Positions 1 to 12,300 of a DNA stretch of 64,000 bases are shown one piece after another. The notes beneath the pieces are model-generated. The model was not told where the DNA came from. It made no database searches and saw only the letters and a list, made by a program, of their open reading frames with translations. Every line of letters begins with the position of its first letter. Within the stretch, counting starts at the first letter, position 1. Origin of the DNA: Epinephelus fuscoguttatus (Eukaryota; Chordata; Actinopteri; Perciformes; Serranidae); the NCBI RefSeq assembly GCF_011397635.1, contig NC_064761.1, positions 40,264,143 through 40,328,142 of the forward strand. The letters run 5' to 3'. The position numbers were made by a program, and so were the translations under genes.

Positions 1-970
1 TGAAGATCAAGGGCAGGCCACTTTGTGTCTGGATTATGACTTTTTGTTTGAGATTCTTGAAATGGAAGTCCTGTGATCTCCACCTTCCCAGGCCTCTGTG
101 TGTGGTGTGTTGTTTCATCTTCACTGTCACTACTGGAAGACGAATCAGGTGGTGGTGATGGTGCTTTGATATCTAGACGTCTCTTAATGTGGGGAATGTG
201 CTCAAGATCTATGGAAGGAAACAATGTGCTTGGATCATGACTTCCTGTTTGAGATTCTTGCAATGGAAGTCCTGCAATCTCCACCTTCCCTGGCATCTCT
301 GTGTGGTGTGTTGTTTCATCCTCACTGTCAGTACTAGAAGATGAGTCAGAGTCAGGGGACGGTGCTTTGATATCTAGACGCCTCTTGATGTGTTTAGTAT
401 GCTGAAGATCAAGGAGAGGCCATTGTGTTTGTGGGTTATAACGTGCTGTGTCAGATACTTTACTTGGAGGCCTTGCCATGTTCATCTGCTCTTGCTCCTG
501 CCTCTTAATATGTTTCGTTGTTTCATCCTCACTGTTGCTACTAGAAGATGAATCAGGTGATGGTGTTTTGATATCTAGACGCCTCTTGATGTGAGGAATA
601 TGCTCCAGATCTAGGGCAGGCCATTGTGTATCTGAATCACAACTTGCTGTTTGAGATACTTTAATAGGAAGCCTTATCATTTGCATCTCTCCTTGCTTCT
701 GCTTCTGCTCCATTGTTTTATTTGCACTCTCATCACTAGAAGAATCAATAGGTGGCAATGGGGCCCGCCTCTTAATGGTAGTAGCAGGGGCAGGATCTAG
801 AGCAGGACATTGTGGCTTCATGGCATCATGGGTTACAGATTGCCCTGCTATGTTCACCTCTCCTTGTTCCTGCTTCTTTGTGTGATTTGTTGTTTCATCC
901 GTACTCTCATCACTAGAGGATGAATCAGAAGCTGGTAACGGGGTTTTGATATCTACATGTCTCTTAATTT
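1..970 (-). repeat. lrrc66: In-frame tandem repeat in the lrrc66 tail
   Basis: The last exon of lrrc66 contains at least five imperfect units. Each starts with an IKRRLDIK-like basic motif, followed by a Ser/Asp/Glu cluster (SSSSDSEDETT type), a variable middle and a WPALDLEH-like end. The anchor motif recurs on the plus strand near 168, 369, 570, 766 and 958. Unit lengths are therefore 201, 201, about 186 and 192 bases, all multiples of three. The array continues past the window edge. The two units nearest the edge are the most alike, suggesting recent expansion. Confidence 0.85.
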
Positions 971-3900
971 GGGGGATACATATGCGATCCCGGTCAGTTG
1001 ACAGTCTTTCTGCCTTCTTGATTTTGATGCCCTCATTCAATCTGCCAATACTGTGTTCCACCTTTAGGTCTTTGATTTCTGCTTCACTCTCACTGCTTGA
1101 AGAGGATGGATAAGCAGCAGAGGGTGAAGGTGCTCCAGTGTCCAGACTCTTACTGTGACTGGTAACAACCAAACTGGGTACTTGCCCTTTTTTAACTGTG
1201 TAGTCCTCCACATCACTGTCACTGGAATGAAAGGAAAAGGAATCCTCTGGTCTCACTACAGGCCTTTGCTTGTCGTAACTGTAATCAACCTGATTAAATC
1301 GCACTGTAGGCCTGATAGAGTCTACACTGTGGATCTGCTGTTCAAAACTAACACCCTGTTTAAGGCTAGCGTTAGTGACCTCAGGGTTATTGTGCTTCCT
1401 TTCTTTATCCTCCTCCTCCTCCTCCTCTTGGTCTGAGTTCACAGTGTACTGTGTGGGCTCATCCTCACTGACATGTGAGCTAGAGCTGGACGAATAATCT
1501 GTCCTCTGTTTATCAGAAATGGGCACCAAAATCAGTTTTGAATCATTAAAAGAACCGCGCACACTGCTGGACCTTGCAGACGAACTATGAAGAGAATCAC
1601 TAAACTCAAATTGTTCTTCATTCTCCTGCCACAGTTCAGGGTCTGTAATGTTGGTGTTGTTTGTATGTGGTGACCAATCTGCAAAGGGCTCTGAAGAAAA
1701 TCCAGGAAGTTTACTTGTGCCCTCTACAGAAATTTGTGACACCTCTACTCTGACATCTGTTGAGGAGTCCTCTGCCAGCTGATGAGACTTTGTTGCTGCT
1801 TTCTGAGTCATTTGGTCCTCATTGAATACTTTGTCAGATCGTGAAGAATCTGAGCAAGAAGACAAGCTTCTCCTCTTCTCCTGCTCAACAGGGTCTGGGA
1901 TGTGTTCAAACTCTATGCTGTGTGTGTGGCCTCCTGAGAGTACTGTGCCATCTCTCTGGTTATCCTCTGTTATACTCAGTCGTACGCTGTTTTCACTTCC
2001 TGAATCTCTAGTTGTATTTGTATTGCGTACTTCACATTCAATCACTGCTTCATTGTTGATGGTTTCCTGATTGTCACCGGCTACGGTATCATAATACTGT
2101 ACATTTCTGTCTTCTCTATAGTCTACAGTGCTAAATGTGACTCTTCTTTCCCTGTGAGCTCCTATTTGTTGTGGTTCTTCACCATCGCAGTAGGCCTCAT
2201 TGTCATATTGTCTTTGTTCTACAGATGAGACAGAGTGGGTCGCAGAGGTACTTTTCTTCTTGGTGATCCTTCCCCAAAGTACATCAATACAAGGTCTTGC
2301 TAGGACTCCTAGGATAAAGGCTATCAGAAATGTGATGAAAACAGACAGACACACAGCCAGAGCCAAGTTAGACTGCGTAGCTCTCGGATTCCTTTCTTGA
2401 CCTATCCTGTCTGGGGTGTCCTGTGGGATGATCTCTTGGCTGGTTCTGGGTAAACTTCTAGTTTTTCTTCTTGCACCTCCTATTTTACTGATTTGAAGGT
2501 TAAAAACAGACATAACTTCGTGTTCTTCAGACACACACACATATAGTCCTGCGTCTCTCTCTGTGACGTCACTGATGAGCAGACCAGCCTGAGGTTGGCT
2601 CACGGATGCTTGACCACTGGGTGTCCACCATGTTGAATCTACAACAAAGACATCATTAACATGCAGTTAGATTAACCTACATTTGAGATACTATATTCAA
2701 GTTATTTTGCACTTTTTTTGGACTGTGTTACCTTGTGTAGAGCAAGACAGCAGTATTTCTGAGCCACTATAGACAGTCACATCTCGGTGGACCTCTGGCC
2801 CATCCTCAGCACTAAAACAGTTAAGGTCATGCTCCTCCACCTGTAGCAGGTCTCTGCCAGAGATGATGGAGGGGGTAGCACACACCACGCTCCAAGCCTG
2901 CAGGCCTCTGCCGCTGTCATATGCCATCCGCCTTCTTAAACTGCGCATACTGCAATCACACTGCCAACTGTTCCCACCCAGCTGAACATCAGCTCCAATG
3001 TTACGGAGAGAGAAGTACGTCAAAGGATGGAGGCTGGTCAACATGTTGAAGCTCAGATCGAGAACCTTTGAGGGGGACACAGTATGGACATAGATCACAT
3101 GTTGAGACGTGTAATGTGACTGCTAATACAATTTAAAGTTTCCAAATTAAAAGCTACATTATTACTTAATACTCTGTGCATGCTTTTGACAAGTTAGATT
3201 CAAAATCAGTGTTACCTGGAGCTGGGCTAAATCCTGGAACATCTGTGGATGGAGACTTGTGATGAGGTTATGTTGTAGGTGTAGCTCTTTTAGCTGTCGA
3301 AGGTGGCTCAGGTCTCCTGGACGTAGAGTTGAGATCCTGTTGAAGGAGAGCTGCAGAACCTGTAAGGACTCACTGCCCTCCAGTCCTGGATGACAGAAAC
3401 AAGAGCTGTAATTAGAACTCAACAATAACCATGATGGTGTTGCACTAAAAAGGAACAAGGAATGTTGTGTATATTATAGGTTTTTTAATAAAAGGCGAAG
3501 TCCCTCCCCTTTTGGTGGACAACCATGGTAACCTGATTTCAGAAAAAATAGTGGTAAATGGCAGGAGGCAAATAATTTTTTGATCCTGTTTGAATAGTGC
3601 CATGAATTACACATACGTTTGTCAATTTTAAAGATAATTTTGCGAGTCAAGAAAGTAACAGTTTGTTATAAAACTGCTAATTAGAAAGACTACACAAGCT
3701 CCATAAGTGACGTCATACCATCTTCTCTCAGTGAAGCTATGATGCCTGTCTTTTGTACTGGATATACTTAAGTGAACAATGGGTCTTGCTCGTTCTTTGG
3801 CGTCTGAGCTGATAAAACGACCGGGAGTCGCTCCATAAAACACATCAGGTAAGATAACGATATTTTTGTGCATGGACATAGCTAAGTTACCATAATAGCT

Positions 3901-6900
3901 AGGTGACATATATTGTGGGAGACGAGAAACGTAGTTCACTGAATGTATTCAAGGCCTCTCAAACTGAGAAAAGCGATTTAAATCTGTGATGTTACCACAG
4001 TGTGAAGTGTATAGGGCAAGTGGGAACTTGCGGGAGGGGCCAGCAGGAGAAACACTACTGTGCATATTCAGTAGGCCGCATACCACGGAAGTAAAGCCAG
4101 AAGCTAGAAAACTTTTTTGGCACATACGCCAGGCGAGCAACTCCATTGGAATGAAAAGGCACCATCTTGGGGGCCGGTGTGTAGTTATTATAAAAATCTA
4201 TGGTGTATTTACATACAACTATGACAAACCAACAACAAACTGCTATTTTTTTGACTTGCAAAATAACTTAAAATTGCAAAACACAAGTGTAATTCATAGC
4301 ACAATTCAAACAGGATCAAAATATTCTTTGTCTCTTGCCATTTGCTAGCGCACATACCATAAAACTTCAATTAAAAGCCTAGTCTCTTTTACTAGTCCAG
4401 TGTGGCTACACATTTTGACAAGTTGGTTTGTCCCTTCTCGTCTCAGTCCTGTACTGCTTTACATTCTTCACTGTGATTTGCAAGGTCAAAAACTGTTAAT
4501 TGTTAACTACAAGTTGATGTGTTTGCAGTACTGCACTCTTTTCAATGCTGAGATGTAATAATATCACCTAAAGGTATTTCGCGTGCTCTTGCTCTGGATA
4601 TCTCGGTAGTGAGTAGTGTAAAATGTCCAAATCGATGAACACTTCTTTCCTGGAGTATGGATCCAAATTCTTCTGGATTATTTTCACTGTGAAAACTCTC
4701 ACAATATCCCTAATTAGCGGCTAGGGTTTTTTTTCCTGTGGTGCTCATTCCTTTCTGTCTCCTCCTTTTCACTAGCCTGAGACAATCTCCCTGAGACTGC
4801 TGGGCTGAAGTAAGGCACTGTGGGTCTGTGCTTCATTAGAGAGGCACTGAGGGTGCTGTGAGCTGAATACCAAACAGGAACCAAGTCTATGACTGTCAAC
4901 ACAGCTCTTGCTAAGTAAATGGGCTGTTCACACATGCCTTTAAAGGAACCATAGTGAATGCATTTCTCTGAGACACATATGTTCAGCCGAGCAGCAGGGT
5001 TTATAGAATAACATGATTCGGAGGGAGGCTCAAAAGTTGAACTGCTTGTTTACACCTTTCTTTGAGCCACTGGAATGTCAGTAAAAGCTGTGACTGACTG
5101 AAGGGTGTACAGTGTCATTATCTTGGGAAGTTTAATCATTTCTGAGTGGAGCAAAGTACTAAAGATAAGGGCTATCAATGAGGGGGTTTGTTTATATGTG
5201 AGACTCAAATGAAAGGACAGTAAGTGCAACGTGCACAGCTCATAGACTTATTTTCCCATATGGATAAATTAGCAGACCTCAGACTGGGGCTGGATGATAT
5301 GGAGACAATCAAAAATCACAATATTTTTGACCAAATATCTTAATTTCAATACTACAGTGATATGATATGGTTGACTATTGGTGCTTTCATTAAGACATTT
5401 ATTTACACAATGGATTCTTGATAAGCAATGATCCATCATGCGGTAAAGGCAGACTGGTAATTAAATCACTTCACTGTTACGCCTATACTCAAAATCTAAG
5501 ACGATATCTCATTTCATATCATCATATCAATATATTGCCCGGCCCTACCTAGGTACATGTTTTTATACAGAATTTGGCAAACAATATGCCTATGAGTGGT
5601 GGCCCTACCTCTCAGGTCTGACTCATGGAAATTTCTCAACAACACTCCGGAGGGCAATTAGTGTCAACTTGGCAACTTCACTATCAGATGCATAGGCTTT
5701 CATCACCAGCACACAAAAACATTTTTTTTTCCATGTGTAATTTTCCTGATTAAATTCACAACATGGTAAATGGGACAGGAAAGATCACTACAACATTCTG
5801 CTACACAGAATTAGAGTCATCTTCTTGCCCCTGATCTTTGATTTTACCTTTAAGGCCTGGGATGTTTAATCAGTTGAGTCAAAGACTCTAACCTCACACA
5901 CATCTGAGCGGTAAATAGATCATGTTTTATTTGAAAGGGGATCACAAGACAAAAAAGCTTGTAGCCACTGAAAAACAAGGATAGAAGCTCACAGATATAC
6001 TAAACCACTCACACTGCGCTTCACACGTCCTCCTCACATACACACAGCCAATATTTTCTAAGCATTTTGTAGTGATGTTCATCTTCATCAAGACTGAAAT
6101 CTATTAAGTGTGTGTATGTCATTTTGTCTACCTCCTGTTTACACACTCTACTACCTTACATACTACAGCATGTACATCATGGGCACACACCCAGACAATG
6201 GACATTTCATGTAACCATTTAACTTCTGGACAAATGGGTGTGGTCTATAAATCATTACAAGATACTATGCATTACTGTGAACATAATAAGTTAAATTGAA
6301 GACTTTTTAAGACCTTTTTAATACCACCTTATATGAAATTCAAGACCAAACCTGCAATGGAAATACACAATATATATATGTGTGTGTGTGTGAGACACAT
6401 GTGTAAGTACTCTCTCCAAGTGAACACACTGATGTCAGTTCAAAATGAACAGTAAGGAAACAAAATCTCATCCCTATAATAATAATGCTATTTATCATTG
6501 CAATATTCAGAGGAATACCCCGGGAAAAATGTATTTCTCTTAAGTCTGTCCAATGATTGTAAACAGTCATTAGGTCTGTCAGGCTGGAGATAATTTCACG
6601 GTAATGTGACCCAAAATATAAGACCCATTGAATCTGAATATTTAAGACTTTCTTAGGCCTTGGACTGAGAAAACGTAATTTAAGTCATTTTAAGACTATC
6701 TAAGGACCTGTAGACACCCTGTGCTCATATCGGTTGGCATTTCTATTGATGTTGAGATTTTGTGATTATAATGTTTTGGATTACTCAGTTCTACAGCTTT
6801 ACTTACTGTACATATGTGTTGACACCAGTGTTGGAAAGAACATTTACTTAATTAATACTTTAAGTACAGCAGAGGTAATTGTACTTGAGTGCTTGTATTT

Positions 6901-7681
6901 GAGGCTCCATTACATTTCTACATCAGTTGAAAAGCCATTATCAGATCAAGATTTTTCGTACAAAACATATGTTCAGTTTATAAAATGACAAATTGTTATT
7001 GATTAAACTATCCAGCCATATCTTAAGTAATTAAAATCCCCCCACTGTGACCAAACAAGGGCATTATTGTGCTGCTTATATGTAAACACATCAATAATGA
7101 TCATGTAATAATATTAACAGGGCCAATAATGCCCAATGAGTACTTTTACTTCTGCCATTACTGCTTTGTTGTGTTATATCTTTTCTTTATTAAATGTGCT
7201 GCTGTACGTGTGCTGTGACTGTGTTTTATATATGTGGTTTATTACCATATCACACTGACTCACCCTGTGGGAGTTGCTCAAGCTGATTCCTCTCAACAGA
7301 TAGCAGCTGCAGGGTGGGGGCCCAAGATACACATCCCGGTCTGCTCTGAGGTCTCAGGCGATGTACATGTCTACCTGTGATGCTTCTCTCCATGCAGAGA
7401 GACAAGCGTGTGATACTGTTGTTTCCCAGCCACACATTCCTGAGGCTGCGATGTGGTCGGTAGAGTGTTACAGAGTCAAGGAGGTTATGAGACAGGTCTA
7501 AATCGGTGACAGAGTCTTGGATTTGTTGAGGCACAAAGGAAAGGCCAGCGGAGGAACAGTTCAGCAGGGGAGTGCTCTGACAGGTGCAGGACTCCGGACA
7601 GGCAGGTAGGGGAGAGGAGCAGTGGAGCCAAGAGACGAGGAGGAGCACAGCAGCCAGGAACGGGCCCTGGGCCACCGCCAT
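1..7681 (-). CDS. lrrc66: Leucine-rich repeat-containing protein 66 (3' end off the left edge)
   Basis: Coding exons on the minus strand are 7264-7681, 3216-3385, 2732-3065 and 2638 to the left edge. All have GT/AG borders and compatible phases, giving about 1,186 codons so far with no stop. The start at 7681 gives a signal peptide (residues 1-24), then an LRR N-terminal cap with Cys 28, 32, 34 and 42. About six LRRs of the LxxLxLxxN type follow, then an LRR C-terminal cap (Cys 232, 234, 258, 279). A short Ig-like domain has Cys 304 and 342 in an LSC / DAGLYVC setting. A transmembrane helix lies near residues 399-421, followed by a long acidic, Ser-rich cytoplasmic tail with tandem repeats. 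This is a single-pass surface protein of unknown ligand. The name rests on the architecture plus its position next to sgcb, as in mammals; another LRR-Ig gene is the alternative. Human LRRC66 has about 880 residues, so this tail is longer than usual. Confidence 0.75.
3553..4346. mobile_element. Foldback-type DNA transposon remnant
   Basis: The ends are inverted copies of each other: about 110 bases at 3553-3665 match the reverse complement of 4230-4346, with shared blocks such as TTTTGATCCTGTTTGAAT and ATGAATTACAC. Short open frames inside it have no recognisable domain. The superfamily is not clear because I found no convincing target duplication. Confidence 0.65.
5286..5549. mobile_element. 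Small hAT-like MITE
   Basis: It starts with GGGCTGGATGATAT and ends with ATATTGCCCGGCCC, whose reverse complement GGGCCGGGCAATAT is a terminal inverted repeat of the start. It is AT-rich inside and non-coding. No clean 8-bp target duplication was seen, so the family call is by resemblance to other GGGCTGGGCGATAT-type fish elements. Confidence 0.55.
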
Positions 7682-8045
7682 CCCAACCTGACCTGAGAGT
7701 GTAGTTAAATCATGAATGACAGTTCAGAGGCTCACTCCAAAAGACAAAATAAGATCCATTTTTACCAGTAGGACTAAGTCTTTGTATAAGCTTTACTAAA
7801 ATCACTAAATCCAATGCTACAAGACCAAATGCAAAACTTGTACCGCTCTTTATCACAGTAATGTAGATTAAAAGAAGTCCATAATATAAACGGCTAATTA
7901 ATTAAAAACATCAAACTCACCTGTGTGTTCACTCTTTGCCGAGCTGACAGGAAACTTGTGACTGTCTTTACACACCCGGATGCTTCCAGCGTATCAACTC
8001 CGACTGTCTCCGGCAGTTCTGATCAAAGTCTGAACAGTATTTCGC
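7264..8045 (-). promoter_or_regulatory. lrrc66: lrrc66 5' region with a probable untranslated first exon
   Basis: Upstream of the start codon at 7681 there is a CTCTCAG acceptor on the minus strand (near 7687-7693). A good donor (CACAG|GTGAGT) sits at 7919-7920, so a non-coding first exon starting somewhere around 7921-8045 is likely. No TATA box is obvious. The promoter lies only about 300 bases from the probable polyadenylation signal of sgcb on the same strand. The transcription start is inferred, not seen. Confidence 0.4.
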
Positions 8046-8328
8046 TGCGTCGCACTTAACATGCACCTTCCCTAAAGATGCCATTCTGTGATTCATTCAA
8101 TCATTTACATGTCTGGTTAATGTCTTACTGTGATTCTTTTCCTCTACATGTATGATAGACAACTTAACAGTTTATGGCGAGGAGAACCATGCCCCAGCTG
8201 CACATTCTATTAGATAATAAACCAGCGTAATGAGACACAGCATTCTTTTATGGTTTTAAATGACCATTTAAAGACTTGAGACATTTCCTGAGACCAACGA
8301 TAAGAAGTTTCACATAGCAACATGTTTC
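8046..8328. other. Spacer between lrrc66 and sgcb
   Basis: Short AT-rich stretch between the inferred 5' end of lrrc66 and the 3' end of sgcb. Nothing recognisable is seen in it. Its small size means the lrrc66 promoter must lie close to, or overlap, the sgcb transcript end. Confidence 0.4.
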
Positions 8329-9398
8329 TTTATTGAAACAAACATAGCAATGAAATGTTGGACATTTTTTTCAAATAAGGCTGATTGACATTTTTTTTTT
8401 TTTTTATCTAGCTGATCAAAAACACAAGAGACAACATCTGTGATTCTCTGAGAGCGACTACTTCATGACGTTTCTCAACATTATAAAACAGACAAGACAA
8501 TCCAAACCAAAAATGAAAGTCAAATCTTTTATACTATATATATTGCACAAAATTCAAACCACTCAATATAGGCTTCAAACCACGCTACTGATTTAAGCTT
8601 TCCTGACATTCATCAACATTTAAAGAGATTTGCATTAATCTGTAGCATAACTTAGTGCACACACTCTCCTTCTGTTTGTCAATATTGTATTATTTTGTCG
8701 TAAAAAAAATGTTTTGCAACAAAATTAGAATATTACATAAATATTATATTCTATATCATCCCTTGTAAATCCATTGGCACGTGCATTATGGACAGTCCAA
8801 CAAAGAGACCTACTCTGTTTTACTGGATGGCTTAAAATATACCTTGTGTTTTTCAGTTTATCCCAAATTTAATATTACATAAATCATTATAATAATCATG
8901 TAGTGTCTCACGCCTGTCAGTGAATATAATAAAACAAAAATATCAAACAAAGCTGCCAGAACAATGAGCAAATAAGATCCTACACAACCCCTCTGCAAGG
9001 TCTGTGTAGTGGTAATACTGGACGGTAAGGCAAAAAGTAAATACTGTAGTTTCTTTTAATCAGTAGGCAGTGTAAAAGACAATATGTTAAAGTGTTACGC
9101 ACTGATATGGCATTATTTCATTTTAGATAAAGTTGGCACACCTGCGGAACAATAAAAGTACTTCAGCACTTGCATGTATGTTCGTATCTTTGGCCAAGTG
9201 GCAATGATCTGTAACACAATTCCTGTTTGGCAAACAAAATAAGGAATACAGAATTTATCAGGCCTCCTGCAGAGGTATCATAATGTGCAAGTCATGATGA
9301 ATGTCCTATAGAATTTTCTATATATATGCAAATTTGTAATCTGACTTCAGTGGTGACAGACTGTAGGGAGATGTAAGAGCAGACTCCAGTCAAGTCTC
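8329..9398 (-). other. sgcb: sgcb 3' UTR with AATAAA polyadenylation signal
   Basis: Directly downstream of the sgcb stop (9399-9401) on the minus strand lies about 1.07 kb of AT-rich non-coding sequence. A canonical AATAAA (plus strand TTTATT) is at 8329-8334. It is the best candidate signal before the lrrc66 promoter; earlier signals could be used as well. Confidence 0.5.
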
Positions 9399-12300
9399 CT
9401 AGTGAGCTTTTTTACACGGGTTATCTGAAGTCTGGCAGCCCATGTTGGGATATTTCACCTGCACACGGAACAGAGTCCCATCTGCACACATGCAGAGCTT
9501 ATACCTCTCCATGCCTTCATCGAAATACACATCTCCTGCGGAGTTAGGGATGCGTGTAGCATTGAACATGACCGATCCATTGAGGACGATGCTGTTCTCC
9601 TGCAAAGAGAAAATAACCCATTCATTCCCACATGTTTATGTTCATCAGCTCTAAAGTACATTCACACCAGAAGAGTCTGCAAAACCTTTATTTAAAACAC
9701 ATCACAATCTGCACTTTGAGTCGTATTAACAAGAATACACACTGTTGTTTCACCTGTGGTGACGTCATCCTGACTTAACTGCCACTTTGTTGGAAGTTCA
9801 AACAAACAGGGTATTGGCTTTGGGATCGCCAGGATTAACTGTTTATCACTCTGAAATATTGCTATTTTCTTCAGTGTCAGTGCATAACTATGGTGATGTG
9901 GTGTAGTGCAGGGACCTGCAAGAACCATTACCTCATGAAAATGAAGATGGGAGCTCCAAATATTCCTTAAATTCCAGAGCCATGAAAAGGAGCCTGAGAA
10001 AAGAGCACTTTGGGCAACGGGTTGTGCTAGCAACACAGCGGATTATAAAACCCATTGGTTTATTAGTCAGATTAATGATTTTTCTCACAAGTAGTCATCT
10101 GCAAAATGAGTCCCTTTTATGGCAAAAAATCATAAGTGAGGAAAAATAAGGGTGCTTAATAATTCGTTACAGCTTGCGATAAATGGAAATTTGGGTCGAA
10201 AACAGGTCTAACTATAATGTAGTATTGACAATGTGTTGTACAACATATTTTTCAGGTCTGTTCCCTGATAGTCGACCAGAAAGGTCATTAGTTGGCAAGA
10301 CTTCATTGGGCGCTTGGTTGCAGTAAACAAAAACAAAAAAAGCAAATCTCTATCAGGAGCTGCACCTTGTCAAAATAAATCAAAACCTATATGAATGGAC
10401 CATGTGTGACTTTATTTGAAAGGACAGACACAGGAAGTGTCCACGCCCTGCAGTCAGACAGGAGTCAGGTTAATTTCCAGGGCTGGTACCTGCGGTTATT
10501 CCACAGGCTAGTTAATAACATGTTGGGCAGGAAATCCAAAGTGTGGGATCATTTTGAGAAGGTGAAGGACGAACCCAAGGTGATATGTAAACTCATCTTC
10601 ATTGGTCGACTACAAACATGACGTATCATTTGAAACATGGAAGTAGCTACATGCCCATTAGCCCACAGCGTCATTAACAGGCGGCTCGCTCAGTGTGTGA
10701 CGTGCACTTGGAGATAAAATATAGGCCTATATTAATGAAGGTTCATTAGTACGGTTTTGTGTTTCTCTGTAATGTAGCACAGTGTTAACAATGTTACTGA
10801 TACTATTCTCTCTCACACCTTCAACTCAAACCACCAAAATATATCACTTAATAATTAAATCAGTATGGTAAACATGCAGGAGACTAGTCGACTAATGGCC
10901 CTACATGACGACTTTTGGCTGACTGGGGAAATTCTTAGTCAGGTGCAGCCCTAATATTTTTATAGATCATTAGAATCTTTTTTTTGTTTGTTTGTTTCAG
11001 GCTTTTGATGTCCACTCTGGTTTTTAAATGGAGCTTCTAACAAACAGAGAGATTGTTTCTGACATTAAACAAAGGATGATGATTCTAGCTGCATTTTAAT
11101 TGTGCAAAGTTTATTTTATCCCTGTCTGGCTGACAGTGTGGCTGATTTTACACCCTGATTCCAGCACTGCAGCTCAGAATAACACGAGACATCTGTGTGA
11201 CGATAACTGGAAATAAAAACCAAAGAAAAACAATACTTTTGGCTCCCATGACTATAACTGATCATAAATGATAATAAATGCAACACTACAGTCATATAGA
11301 CCTCATCTGTCATTAACTAGTTTCCCACTCTTTGCTTCGGAAACAGAAACAGTCTGACTTTAAGTGTTTTAAAGTGACATATTCAGAGTAGTTTCTCCAT
11401 CGTCCACCTACATAACTTGCTTCGTAGTGCAGGCATTACAAGCATCTATCAGGTTAACGTAAATGCTTCTGGAGTCTACCAGTGGCCTTTCATTAATTCA
11501 TTCATCAGTCAACCAAACATCACCAGGCAATCTATAGGGACAATCATTCAGGCAACAAAGCTCCAACTTCAGGTAATACCGTGCAACTGCACTTGGCTCA
11601 AGTTGAGAATTGTGATCAGATGACATTTATAAAAACAGACTATGATTAAAATATGCGTATCATATTCATATTAAAGGGTAGGGTTTGTGGTTTGCACCTC
11701 TGCCTCCAGTGTTTGCACCTCCAACAAATTGGCAGCTTGGCCGCCACCCCCCCAGTGCCCATATGTATGTGTGTGAAAGAATACTCACAGCCCTGAGCTC
11801 GATGCCTCCGCCCATCTTGAACTCTACAGTGCGGCCCATGATGTTGACGCCCTCATTTCCACGAATGATGGCCTTGCTGTCGCCTTTAATGTTCAGGTCA
11901 GACGCTGCACTACTGGTGATCTAACGTCAGAGACAAAACATGAGATGTGTAAACCCTTATGGATTAAGTGTGAATGCAACAATACATCAAGCTTACAAAT
12001 CACAAATGATGGAAAAAAGTCACATTAAGTGTACTAACACTGCTCTGCACAGTTGGAGTCTGACACCGCAGGCCTTAAAACTACAAACAACATTTATAGA
12101 GGCTTTGGCTTTGCCGTCACACAGAATGTCCTCAAATCACACTGTGAGCAAGTTTTAAAAATCATTTTTCCGTGTTTATTAAAGATGCAAAGCTAAAATA
12201 TTTTCTCTGTGTTTATTTTTGGCCTTCAGTTTGTAGCATTGTAAGAACACTGCTGTTGGGGAACACAGCTTTGAGTCTTCTTATCAGCTTCGCACACCTG

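Larger units (their letters stand above)
3386..7263 (-). other. lrrc66: lrrc66 intron 1
   Basis: This 3.9 kb intron carries a long inverted-repeat element (3553-4346), a small MITE (about 5286-5549), a TATA/TG dinucleotide run near 6370-6392, and a repeat ending near 6720 in GACACCCTG (shared with 13199). No exon or RNA gene is recognisable in it. Confidence 0.6.

Noticed and set aside
1155..2400. Plus-strand open frames opposite lrrc66
   Set aside because: They are antisense shadows of the long minus-strand final exon.
3628..4348. Several 65-120 codon frames in lrrc66 intron 1
   Set aside because: All lie within the foldback element and are partly mirror images of each other; none has a domain.
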